This document shows, in pieces, positions 21,907-28,158 of a stretch of DNA of 30,046 nt (position 1 is its first letter; each line of letters begins with the position of its first letter). Source of the DNA: JACQKA01 sp964462785 (lineage in GTDB: Bacteria > Patescibacteriota > Minisyncoccia > Phycocordibacterales > UBA2100); contig CAYWZA010000010.1 of NCBI GenBank assembly GCA_964462785.1, positions 1-30,046 of the forward strand. Reading direction: 5' to 3'. The position numbers were made by a program, and so were the translations under genes. Under the pieces are notes generated by a model that saw only the letters and a program-made list of their open reading frames with translations, searched no databases and was not told the DNA's origin.

Positions 21907-22593
21907 ATGACTCACACTGTTCATCCATTTGCACATCGTCTCGGCATCTTGCGTGATTGGAAGTCGCGCTGGTTTGCAAAGACACCTGCGCAATACCGTC
22001 AGAACATCAAAATCGATACGATGGTACGCCAGTATTTGAAGAAGCGCATGCGCGGCTTCTATGTGACATCAATAGAAATAGAGCGCGGGCAAAAAGTATT
22101 GCGCATTTTGATCAAAACATCTCGCCCGGGCATGGTCATCGGTCGTGGTGGCGAGGGAAGCGTTAAGCTTGCCAAGGATATTGAAAAGGTTATCCGCGAA
22201 CTCGGCATCAAAGAAGTGCCGGCGGTCAAAATTGATATTGAAGAGGTGCGCTCCCCAGAGTCGCAGTCACCGGTGGTGGCATATATGGTCGCTGAGGGTC
22301 TCGAAAAGCGCATGCCGTTCCGTCGCGTGCTGAAGCAGACTGTTGAAAAAGTGATGGCGAATCGGGATGTGCAGGGCGTGCGCATTGCGATCTCCGGTCG
22401 CTTGGGCGGGGCGGAAATGTCGCGTGCTGAAGAGATCAAAAGGGGTCGCGTGCCGCTCCAAACGCTGCGGGCGGACGTCGATTTTGCTCGCGAAGAGGCG
22501 TATCTGCCGTACGGAGTCATCGGTGTAAAAGTATGGATATATCGCGGAGAGATCTTTGATGAGAAAGAAAAAGCTCGTCAGGCATCCAAATAA
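21907..22593 (+). CDS. rpsC: Ribosomal protein uS3
   Basis: A 228-residue small-subunit protein at the mRNA entry site. Seen: N-terminal MTHTVHPFAHRLGILRDWKSRWF; a KH domain with the GMVIGRGGEG GxxG loop (about residues 75-84); and the C-terminal domain with RIAISGRLGGAEMSRAEEIKRGRVPLQTLRADVDF. Length is typical. Starts 5 nt after rplV. Confidence 0.97.
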   Translation: MTHTVHPFAHRLGILRDWKSRWFAKTPAQYRQNIKIDTMVRQYLKKRMRGFYVTSIEIERGQKVLRILIKTSRPGMVIGRGGEGSVKLAKDIEKVIRELGIKEVPAVKIDIEEVRSPESQSPVVAYMVAEGLEKRMPFRRVLKQTVEKVMANRDVQGVRIAISGRLGGAEMSRAEEIKRGRVPLQTLRADVDFAREEAYLPYGVIGVKVWIYRGEIFDEKEKARQASK

Positions 22594-22598
22594 ATACT

Positions 22599-23018
22599 AT
22601 GTTGTTTCCCAAAAAGCCAAAATACAGAAAGTGGCAAACGAATCGCTCGCATGCGACTAAGCTCAACCTCCCTGATGCGCGTGGGACGAGCATCTCGTTC
22701 GGCTCTCACGGGCTCAAGGCAATGAGCGGGCATCGCATCAGCTCGAATCAGATTGAATCGGCGCGTAAAGTGATCACTCGTTCGCTCGGCAAGAATGGAA
22801 AGATGTGGACGCGGGTATTTCCCGACATGCCGCGCACCGCAAAAGCAGCTGAGGTGGGTATGGGATCGGGAAAGGGAGATCTCAAAGATTATGTATTCGA
22901 AGTGCGCCCGGGAAGAATCCTTTTTGAAATCGACGGTGTACCGGCAACGATTGCGCAGGAAGCACTTATCAAAGCCGGGAAGAAGCTGCCGATTAAAGTG
23001 CGCGTTGTTGCCCGATAA
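22599..23018 (+). CDS. rplP: Ribosomal protein uL16
   Basis: A 139-residue large-subunit protein near the A-site tRNA elbow and peptidyl transferase centre. Conserved blocks: MLFPKKPKYRKW, SFGSHGLKAM, RVFPDMPRTAKAAEVGMGSGKGD and VRPGRILFEIDGV. At residue 87 a Gly replaces the Arg that is nearly universal in the RMGKGKG motif (E. coli Arg81, the site hydroxylated by RoxA/YcfD). Otherwise standard. Starts 5 nt after rpsC, SD-less. Confidence 0.97.
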   Translation: MLFPKKPKYRKWQTNRSHATKLNLPDARGTSISFGSHGLKAMSGHRISSNQIESARKVITRSLGKNGKMWTRVFPDMPRTAKAAEVGMGSGKGDLKDYVFEVRPGRILFEIDGVPATIAQEALIKAGKKLPIKVRVVAR

Positions 23019-23023
23019 ACTAT

Positions 23024-23227
23024 ATGGAAATTTCTGAAATAAAAAAGAAAGATACCGAAAGCTTGGCAGTACTCGCAAATGAATTGCGCGAATCGTTGCG
23101 CGCGTTCCGCTTTGGCGGAGCCGGCAGTCGCGTGCGTGATGTGAAAGCAGGGAAGAGTATGCGCCGCGATATCGCACGCATCGAAACCGAGCTCACTGAG
23201 CGAAGCCTTGCCTCAAAGCAGAAATAA
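23024..23227 (+). CDS. rpmC: Ribosomal protein uL29
   Basis: A 67-residue two-helix large-subunit protein at the tunnel exit. The pattern EISEIKKKDTESLAVLANELRESLRAFRF...RDVKAGKSMRRDIARIETELTER matches uL29 (LRxxLFxLRF...KxVRRxIARIxT). Normal position between rplP and rpsQ; starts 5 nt after rplP. Confidence 0.95.
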   Translation: MEISEIKKKDTESLAVLANELRESLRAFRFGGAGSRVRDVKAGKSMRRDIARIETELTERSLASKQK

Positions 23228-23248
23228 TCGTAGGATGCCAAAACCTGT

Positions 23249-23545
23249 ATGACAGCAAAAAAAGTACAACCTGAAAAGAAATCCACGCAGACCGGTCCGC
23301 GTGTGTTTAAGGGCACCGTAGTAAAGGCCGCCATGAAAGACACAGCGACGGTTGTGGTGGCGCGCTACGTGCAGCATCCGAAGTACAAGAAATATCTGAA
23401 CCGCTCAAAGAAGTTTCTTGTGCATGATGTGGGTAACACCGCAAAGGTGGGGGATGTGGTCTTGATCCGCGAGACCCGCCCGATTTCAAAAAACAAGCAC
23501 TTCGAGCTGCTCGAAACTGTCACGACCGCCGCAGCCACAGAATAA
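23249..23545 (+). CDS. rpsQ: Ribosomal protein uS17
   Basis: A 98-residue small-subunit OB-fold protein. Seen: FKGTVVKAAMKDTATVVVARYVQHPKYKKYLNRSKKFLVHDVGNTAKVGDVVLIRETRPISKNKHFEL, matching the family throughout. A short basic N-terminal extension (about 17 residues) precedes the core. Starts 21 nt after rpmC; no SD. Confidence 0.96.
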   Translation: MTAKKVQPEKKSTQTGPRVFKGTVVKAAMKDTATVVVARYVQHPKYKKYLNRSKKFLVHDVGNTAKVGDVVLIRETRPISKNKHFELLETVTTAAATE

Positions 23546-23549
23546 GCAT

Positions 23550-23924
23550 ATGATTCAGCCAAATACCATCGTCCGCGTTGCTGACAACTCAGGTGCGAAA
23601 GTCGCATTTGTGTTCAAAATTCTCGGCGGTAGCAAGCGCCGCTACGCAGAGCTTGGTGATGAGATCGTCGTTTCGGTGCGCATTGCTGAGCCGCGCAAGT
23701 CGGTCAAGCGTAAGGATGTGCTGCGCGCGGTGATTGTGCGTCAGAAAAAACCGTTCCGCCGCAAAGACGGCTCGTACATTCGCTTCGATGAGAACGCCGT
23801 GGTGATTGTCGATAAGGCGGGTAAGAAAGAGCCTATTGCCAATCGCGTGTTTGGTCCGATTCCGCGCGAGGTAGTCGAGCGCGGCTATCAGAAAATCGGC
23901 TCGCTTGCTCCGGAAGTTCTGTAA
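23550..23924 (+). CDS. rplN: Ribosomal protein uL14
   Basis: A 124-residue large-subunit protein contacting 16S helix 14. Conserved: MIQPNTIVRVADNSGAK, GDEIVVSVR, KRKDVLRAVIVRQKKPFRRKDGSYIRFDENAVVIVD and GPIPREV. One of the best conserved r-proteins and normal in length. It sits 4 nt both from rpsQ upstream and to rplX downstream. Confidence 0.97.
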   Translation: MIQPNTIVRVADNSGAKVAFVFKILGGSKRRYAELGDEIVVSVRIAEPRKSVKRKDVLRAVIVRQKKPFRRKDGSYIRFDENAVVIVDKAGKKEPIANRVFGPIPREVVERGYQKIGSLAPEVL

Positions 23925-23928
23925 ACAT

Positions 23929-24237
23929 ATGAAAATCAAGAAAGGAGACAAAGTGATGGTGATCGCCGGAAAGGATCGTGGCAAGACGGGGACTATTTTC
24001 CGCGCACTTCCCAAGCATAGCCAGGTCATCATTGAGGGAGTGAATGTGGTAAAGCGCCATTCGCGCCGCACCAAGAACAGCCAGAAGGGGCAAATCGTTG
24101 AAAAGGCAATGCCCATCCATGTTTCAAATGTGCAGATACTTGATCCCAAGAGTGGCAAGCCGACCCGTATCCGTATTGCGCGCGAAAAGGGCACATATGC
24201 ACGGGTTGCACAAAAGAGCGGCTCAAGACTTTCATAA
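23929..24237 (+). CDS. rplX: Ribosomal protein uL24
   Basis: A 102-residue assembly-initiator protein of the large subunit. The ATG at 23929 (MKIKKGDKVMVIAGKDRGKTG) is the conserved start with the KOW motif; the earlier frame start at 23905 would overlap rplN. Later conserved parts: IEGVNVVKRHSRRT and PIHVSNVQILDPKSGKPTRI. Normal order before rplE. Confidence 0.97.
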   Translation: MKIKKGDKVMVIAGKDRGKTGTIFRALPKHSQVIIEGVNVVKRHSRRTKNSQKGQIVEKAMPIHVSNVQILDPKSGKPTRIRIAREKGTYARVAQKSGSRLS

Positions 24238-24242
24238 ATACT

Positions 24243-24785
24243 ATGACTTCACTTACACAAGAAAAACAGAAGACCACCCTCGGTGCGCTCAAGACGACTT
24301 TCGGCTACAAGAATGTCATGCAGGCACCGAAAGTGCTCAAGGTGGTTATTTCAACCGGCGTAGGCAAGGTAACTGACAAAAAGCGTCGCGAGCAAATCGC
24401 TGATCGCCTCGCTCGCATCACCGGGCAGAAAGCGGCTCCGCGCGGTGCAAAGAAATCTATCGCAGCATTCAAATCACGCGCAGGCGATATCGTGGGCTTT
24501 CAGGTAACACTCCGGAATGCAGCGATGTGGACATTCCTCGACAAGCTCATTCACATCGTACTCCCGCGCACACGCGACTTCCGCGGCATCAAGACCGAGG
24601 CGATCGACGAGATGGGCAACATCACGATCGGCATCAAAGAGCACACCGTCTTCCCCGAGACAGCGGATGAGGATGTGAAGGATATCTTCGGACTCGCCGT
24701 TACCATCACCACCACCGCAAAAACAAAAGAGGAAGCAGAGGCACTCCTCCGCCACCTTGGTTTGCCCCTGAGGGAGAGAGCATAA
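24243..24785 (+). CDS. rplE: Ribosomal protein uL5
   Basis: A 180-residue 5S rRNA-binding protein of the central protuberance. Seen: QAPKVLKVVISTGVG, ITGQKAAPRGAKKSIAAFKSRAGDIVGFQVTLR, FLDKLIHIVLPRTRDFRG and GNITIGIKEHTVFPE. Length is normal. Last gene of the rpsS-rplE unit; its stop codon lies within a short palindrome (24784-24799, AAGCGTTCGAACGCTT) without U-run. rpsN, its usual neighbour, is displaced by an exported-protein gene. Confidence 0.97.
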   Translation: MTSLTQEKQKTTLGALKTTFGYKNVMQAPKVLKVVISTGVGKVTDKKRREQIADRLARITGQKAAPRGAKKSIAAFKSRAGDIVGFQVTLRNAAMWTFLDKLIHIVLPRTRDFRGIKTEAIDEMGNITIGIKEHTVFPETADEDVKDIFGLAVTITTTAKTKEEAEALLRHLGLPLRERA

Positions 24786-24859
24786 GCGTTCGAACGCTTC
24801 AGACGGGATGTTGCCACCTCAAGGCTCGACCCTGAAATAGAATGCCCTGACCACTGTTG

Positions 24860-24888
24860 TTGACAATTGTATGTATAACAAATATAAT
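24860..24888 (+). promoter_or_regulatory. Consensus sigma-70 promoter
   Basis: TTGACA (24860-24865), exactly 17 bp, TATAAT (24883-24888): both hexamers perfect, the best promoter in the window. It drives the exported-protein gene at 24930. Confidence 0.88.
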
Positions 24889-24929
24889 ACTTTTTAGGTA
24901 GAAAATTGGCTTCAGTAGGAGAACTTGAG

Positions 24930-25340
24930 ATGCGCAAACTGATACTGGCTCTCGTCACGTGTTCTGCCCTTGTAGCAGTACCAGCTGCAGCGAGTGCGCG
25001 GGGCTCCCTTTCCTCCTTTGCGACAGGAATTGTTGTCGGAGGGCTGCTCTTCGGCGGCGATGCTCACGGTGATGCTCGCGGTGATGGAAAGGGCACCATT
25101 ATATATTCGGCCGGCGAAGAAACACTCAAGAAGGTAGACCCATTGAGTGTGCGAATGGTTTCCACTGACTACGGCAGATGTAACTTTCACAAAGAGGAAA
25201 ACAAGACCAATAAGTCCTTTGGTGAAGTCTTTTCCAATCTTATGGAAAACAGACCTGGGGAGCGCATTATTCTGCAAATTCTTCGAATCTTTGTGTCTCA
25301 TGATTGCGCCACCATCTGGTTTGCTTACGTTGAGCAATAA
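24930..25340 (+). CDS. Hypothetical exported protein inserted in the spc operon
   Basis: A 136-residue protein. The ATG at 24930 is chosen because AGGAGA (24917-24922) lies 7 nt upstream and a clean signal peptide follows (MRKLILALVTCSALVAVPAAASA, cleavage about residue 24). The mature part has a Gly/Asp/His-rich stretch (LLFGGDAHGDARGDGKG, about 41-55), a hydrophobic IVVGGLLF patch, and a C-terminal domain with two Cys (GRCNFH, SHDCATIW) that may form a disulfide. Perfect promoter upstream and strong terminator downstream: an independent, probably well-expressed cassette between rplE and rpsN. No family is recognised. Confidence 0.75.
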   Translation: MRKLILALVTCSALVAVPAAASARGSLSSFATGIVVGGLLFGGDAHGDARGDGKGTIIYSAGEETLKKVDPLSVRMVSTDYGRCNFHKEENKTNKSFGEVFSNLMENRPGERIILQILRIFVSHDCATIWFAYVEQ

Positions 25341-25362
25341 CGAGTCGGCGTCCGATCTTCAA

Positions 25363-25388
25363 GAGTCCGCATCCCGCGGACTCTTTTT
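25363..25388 (+). terminator. Rho-independent terminator
   Basis: Stem GAGTCCGC (25363-25370) / GCGGACTC (25376-25383) with a 5-nt loop and TTTTT. It ends the exported-protein cassette. Confidence 0.9.
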
Positions 25389-25413
25389 ATACATGAAGAG
25401 AAATGTAATGTAA

Positions 25414-25442
25414 TTGACTTTTTACACCCGATCGCATATAGT
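25414..25442 (+). promoter_or_regulatory. rpsN operon promoter
   Basis: TTGACT (25414-25419), 17 bp, TATAGT (25437-25442); start near 25449. It drives rpsN to secY. Confidence 0.75.
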
Positions 25443-25448
25443 TGCCAA

Positions 25449-25601
25449 GCCTCGGAGGGGGTCTGATTCTTAGCAAGAGCCTCTAGTTAACCTAGGGCTG
25501 ACTGCGAGAATCCGGACAACGAAACCGGGATTCTATAACCCAAGCCGAAAGGCGGGGTGCCGGAATCTCAATTTCTCCTACGGCACAAAAAACCATTACC
25601 T
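25449..25601 (+). ncRNA. Structured 5' leader RNA of the rpsN-secY operon
   Basis: About 153 nt between the predicted start and the rpsN ATG, with no ORF and at least four well-formed stems: AGCC-CTAG/CTAG-GGCT with one bulge (25478-25499), possibly extended by GCA/TGC (25473-25505); AGAATCC-GG/CC-GGATTCT with loop ACAACGAAA (25507-25534); ACCC-GCC-GAAA-GGC-GGGT with a GNRA tetraloop (25538-25558); and GTGCCG/CGGCAC (25557-25586) enclosing an 18-nt loop with UCUCCU. A weak CCTC/GGGG hairpin opens the RNA. The last two stems share bases 25557-25558, so they stack or compete. No U-run terminator is present. It matches no riboswitch or r-protein leader I can recall; autoregulation by an encoded r-protein is plausible but unproven. 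Confidence 0.65.
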
Positions 25602-25787
25602 ATGGCAAAAAAGAGCATGATCGCAAAGTCGAAGAAGACTCCGAAATTTAAAAGTCGGGTAGTTCGTCGTTGCTTTAAGTGTGGTCGTCCGCGCGGCTTT
25701 ATGCGCGATTTCGGATTGTGCCGTATTTGTTTCCGCGAGCAAGCGCTCGAGGGCAATATTCCCGGAGTTAAGAAATCATCTTGGTAA
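25602..25787 (+). CDS. rpsN: Ribosomal protein uS14, zinc-binding type
   Basis: A 61-residue short, Cys4-containing form of uS14 (often called rpsZ/rpsN2). Cys24, Cys27, Cys40 and Cys43 form a zinc ribbon (CFKCGRPRGFMRDFGLCRIC). The C-terminal NIPGVKKSSW is the classical ending. The ATG at 25602 gives the conserved MAKKSM start; the frame's earlier start would lie in the structured leader. First gene of the second spc unit; rpsH begins 5 nt later. No SD. Confidence 0.97.
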   Translation: MAKKSMIAKSKKTPKFKSRVVRRCFKCGRPRGFMRDFGLCRICFREQALEGNIPGVKKSSW

Positions 25788-25792
25788 TTTCT

Positions 25793-26191
25793 ATGTCAGT
25801 CGTTAACGATCCAGTGGGAGACATGATCATTCGCATCAAAAATGCGGGAATGGCTAAGAAGCCGTCTGTTGACGTGCCTCACTCGATGCTCAAGCTCGCG
25901 ATCGCAGAAAAGCTCAAGGAGCATGGATATGTGGCAGCAGTTGAAAAGCGCGGGCGCAAGGTAAAGAAAACACTCGAGATTACGCTCGCATACAACGACG
26001 GCACACCTCGCATCCGCGGCGTAAAGCGCATCTCCAAGCCCGGTCGGCGCTTGTATGCAAAAGTGCGCGACATCGTGCCGATTAAGTATGGTCATGGCAC
26101 ATCGCTTTTGAGCACTCCCAAAGGAATTCTCACCGGCGAGGAAGCGCGCAAGGCGAAGCTCGGCGGCGAGATGCTTTTCCACATTTGGTAA
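25793..26191 (+). CDS. rpsH: Ribosomal protein uS8
   Basis: A 132-residue primary 16S-binding protein. The ATG at 25793 (MSVVNDPVGDMIIRIKNAG) fits the family; the earlier TTG at 25781 overlaps rpsN. Conserved: KRISKPGRRLY and GHGTSLLSTPKGILTGEEARKAKLGGEMLFHIW, with the Ser-Thr-x-x-G RNA-binding loop. In E. coli uS8 represses the spc operon, so it is the first suspect for a ligand of the leader upstream of rpsN. Confidence 0.97.
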   Translation: MSVVNDPVGDMIIRIKNAGMAKKPSVDVPHSMLKLAIAEKLKEHGYVAAVEKRGRKVKKTLEITLAYNDGTPRIRGVKRISKPGRRLYAKVRDIVPIKYGHGTSLLSTPKGILTGEEARKAKLGGEMLFHIW

Positions 26192-26197
26192 ATATTT

Positions 26198-26734
26198 ATG
26201 AGTCGTATTGCAAAAAAACCAATAGAAATTCCTGCAGGCGTCACCGTCGCTATTGCTGATTCCACCGTGACGGTGAAAGGCAAGGGTGGGGAGCTCAAGC
26301 GCACATTTCGCCCGCTCATCAATATCACGAGCGATGCAAAGACCATCACCCTCACACCCGCATCGGAATCCCGTCTCGCAAAGGCGCTCTGGGGCACGTA
26401 TGCCGCGCACTTGCGCAACATGATGCATGGAGTCACGAAGCCGTTCACCAAGCAGCTCCTCATTGAGGGCGTTGGTTACAAGGCAAACGTGCAGGGCAAC
26501 AAGATTGTTTTCAATATCGGGCTCTCACATCCTGTGGAACTCGAGATTCCTGCGGGCATTACCGTCACCTCAGAGAAGGGCGTTATGACCATCACCGGCA
26601 TCGATAAAGATTTGGTTGGGCAGTTTTCGGCAAATGTGCGTGCAAAGAAGGTGCCGGAGCCATATAAAGGCAAGGGCATTCGCTACAGCACCGAGGTCGT
26701 TCGCCGTAAGCAGGGTAAGAAGGTGGTTGGCTAA
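26198..26734 (+). CDS. rplF: Ribosomal protein uL6
   Basis: A 178-residue large-subunit protein with two related alpha/beta domains near the sarcin-ricin loop. Seen: MSRIAKKPIEIPAGV start, VKGKGGELKRTF, LIEGVGYKANVQGNKIVFNIGLSHPVE and the signature PEPYKGKGIRYSTEVVRRKQGKK near the C-terminus. Normal length and position; SD-less. Confidence 0.97.
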   Translation: MSRIAKKPIEIPAGVTVAIADSTVTVKGKGGELKRTFRPLINITSDAKTITLTPASESRLAKALWGTYAAHLRNMMHGVTKPFTKQLLIEGVGYKANVQGNKIVFNIGLSHPVELEIPAGITVTSEKGVMTITGIDKDLVGQFSANVRAKKVPEPYKGKGIRYSTEVVRRKQGKKVVG

Positions 26735-26740
26735 ATCAAT

Positions 26741-27091
26741 ATGAAAAAAACTTCTTCAAAAGCAATGCGTCGTGAACGTCGCCACGCGCGCGTGCGCGCA
26801 AAGGTTACAGGCACCGAAGCGCGCCCGCGTCTTTCAGTGTACAAATCAAACACCCAAATCATCGCGCAGATTATCGACGATGAATCAGGAAAGACGGTCG
26901 CAGCAATAGCATCCCGCGCCGCAAAAGGGAAGACTCCGCGTGAGCGCGCCGAAGAGGCGGCACGTGCGCTTGCAAAGAGCGCGCAGGCGAAAGGGGTTAC
27001 GCGAGTCGTGTTTGACCGCGGCGGGTTCGAATACACAGGTGCTATCAAGGCGTTCGCCGATGCGGCGCGCGCAGCGGGTTTGGAATTTTAA
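26741..27091 (+). CDS. rplR: Ribosomal protein uL18
   Basis: A 116-residue 5S rRNA-binding protein. Seen: RRHARVRAKVTGTEARPRLSVYKSNTQIIAQIIDDESGKTVAAIAS, AKSAQAKGVTRVVFDRGGFEYTGAIKAFADAARAAGLEF. Length is normal. Basic N-terminus. Starts 6 nt after rplF. Confidence 0.97.
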   Translation: MKKTSSKAMRRERRHARVRAKVTGTEARPRLSVYKSNTQIIAQIIDDESGKTVAAIASRAAKGKTPRERAEEAARALAKSAQAKGVTRVVFDRGGFEYTGAIKAFADAARAAGLEF

Positions 27092-27094
27092 TGT

Positions 27095-27703
27095 ATGTCA
27101 GATGAATCACTAAAAACAGCAGATGCGGTAACAGAGACGGTCGTCGACGAGACGGCAGTTGTCGCTCCCGAAGAAACGCAGCAGGCAGGGAGCGGGCATC
27201 GTCGTGCATCACGCGGTCGTGATGACCGTCGATCACGCGGAGGTCCACGTGGCGGCAAGGGCGACGCACGTCGCTCGGAGTTCGGTCAGAAAATCATCGG
27301 TATGCGCCGCGTTGCGCGTGTGATGGCAGGCGGACGACGTTTCAACTTCAGTGTTGCAATCGTGCTCGGTGATAAAAAGGGGCGCGTTGGATTCGGATTG
27401 GGCAAGGGCTTGGACACCGCGCTTGCAATCGACAAGGCAACCAATGACGCAAAGAAGCACATGATCACGCTCAATCTCACCAAGAGCAACAGCCTGCCGC
27501 ACGATGTATCCGCAAAATATGCGGCATCGGTGGTTGCTATCCGCCCATCTCCTGGAAAGGGGTTGGTGGCAGGAAGCGCCGTGCGTGTAGTCCTCGAGCT
27601 CGCGGGTGTGACCGATGTGACCGCCAAGCTGCATTCGCGCAGCAAGAATCCTATCAACAACGCACGCGTTGCCATTAAAGCGCTTAAGCAGATAGCAAAA
27701 TAA
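27095..27703 (+). CDS. rpsE: Ribosomal protein uS5
   Basis: A 202-residue small-subunit protein acting in decoding fidelity and mRNA unwinding. The core starts at about residue 63 (FGQKIIGMRRVARVMAGGRRFNFSVAIVLGDKKGRVGFGLGKG) and continues with the C-terminal SGSAVRVVLELAGV-type block and SRSKNPINNARVAIKAL. A 60-residue N-terminal extension goes from acidic (1-30) to Arg/Gly-rich (35-60, RGRDDRRSRGGPRGG). rplO starts 1 nt after its stop; rpmD (uL30), the usual gene between them, is missing. Confidence 0.97.
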   Translation: MSDESLKTADAVTETVVDETAVVAPEETQQAGSGHRRASRGRDDRRSRGGPRGGKGDARRSEFGQKIIGMRRVARVMAGGRRFNFSVAIVLGDKKGRVGFGLGKGLDTALAIDKATNDAKKHMITLNLTKSNSLPHDVSAKYAASVVAIRPSPGKGLVAGSAVRVVLELAGVTDVTAKLHSRSKNPINNARVAIKALKQIAK

Positions 27704-27704
27704 T

Positions 27705-28154
27705 ATGACAACCGGACTCAACACACTGAAACGATACGTGCCACGTGCGAAAGCATCGGTGGGGCGTGGTGGCAAGCGCGGCAAGACATCCGGTCGCGGC
27801 ACCAAGGGGCAGAATGCACGCGCTGGTCATAAAAAGCGTCCTGAACTGCGCGACATCATCAAAAAGCTTCCGAAGCGCCGTGGCTATGGCAAGAATCGTT
27901 CCCGCACCGTCTGGGGAGCACGCCCACGCCCTGTCGAAGTGACTCTCCGCGATCTTGAACGAGCGTTTGCTGCAGGTGAGGCTGTGAGCCCAAAAACACT
28001 TTCGGAGAAGCGTGTGATTCGCGCGGTGGGTGCAACAGCGGTTGTTAAAATTATTGCCACTGGTGAGCTTACCAAAAAACTCTCCATTTCCGGGTGCAAG
28101 ATTTCAGCCGGGGCGAAAGCTGCAGTGGAGAAAGCGGGGGGATCGGTAGCGTAA
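27705..28154 (+). CDS. rplO: Ribosomal protein uL15
   Basis: A 149-residue large-subunit protein. The N-terminal KRGKTSGRGTKGQNARAGHKKRPE is the classical Gly/Arg-rich rRNA-binding signature. The C-terminal part includes GELTKKLSISGCKISAGAKAAVEKAGGSV, the expected uL15 ending. It directly follows rpsE and precedes secY by 4 nt. Confidence 0.96.
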   Translation: MTTGLNTLKRYVPRAKASVGRGGKRGKTSGRGTKGQNARAGHKKRPELRDIIKKLPKRRGYGKNRSRTVWGARPRPVEVTLRDLERAFAAGEAVSPKTLSEKRVIRAVGATAVVKIIATGELTKKLSISGCKISAGAKAAVEKAGGSVA

Positions 28155-28158
28155 ATAT

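Noticed and set aside
25461..25476. CTGATTCTTAGCAAG in the rpsN leader resembles the 16S helix-21 sequence CTGATACTGGCAAG that binds uS8
   Set aside because: The strand that would have to pair with it (TTGCCAAG, 25442-25449) overlaps the -10 box and is mostly not transcribed, so the mimic helix cannot form from the predicted start.
27020..27034. GGGTTCGAATAC resembling a tRNA T-loop
   Set aside because: It is inside the conserved rplR coding sequence (GGFEYTG), and no acceptor or anticodon arms surround it.
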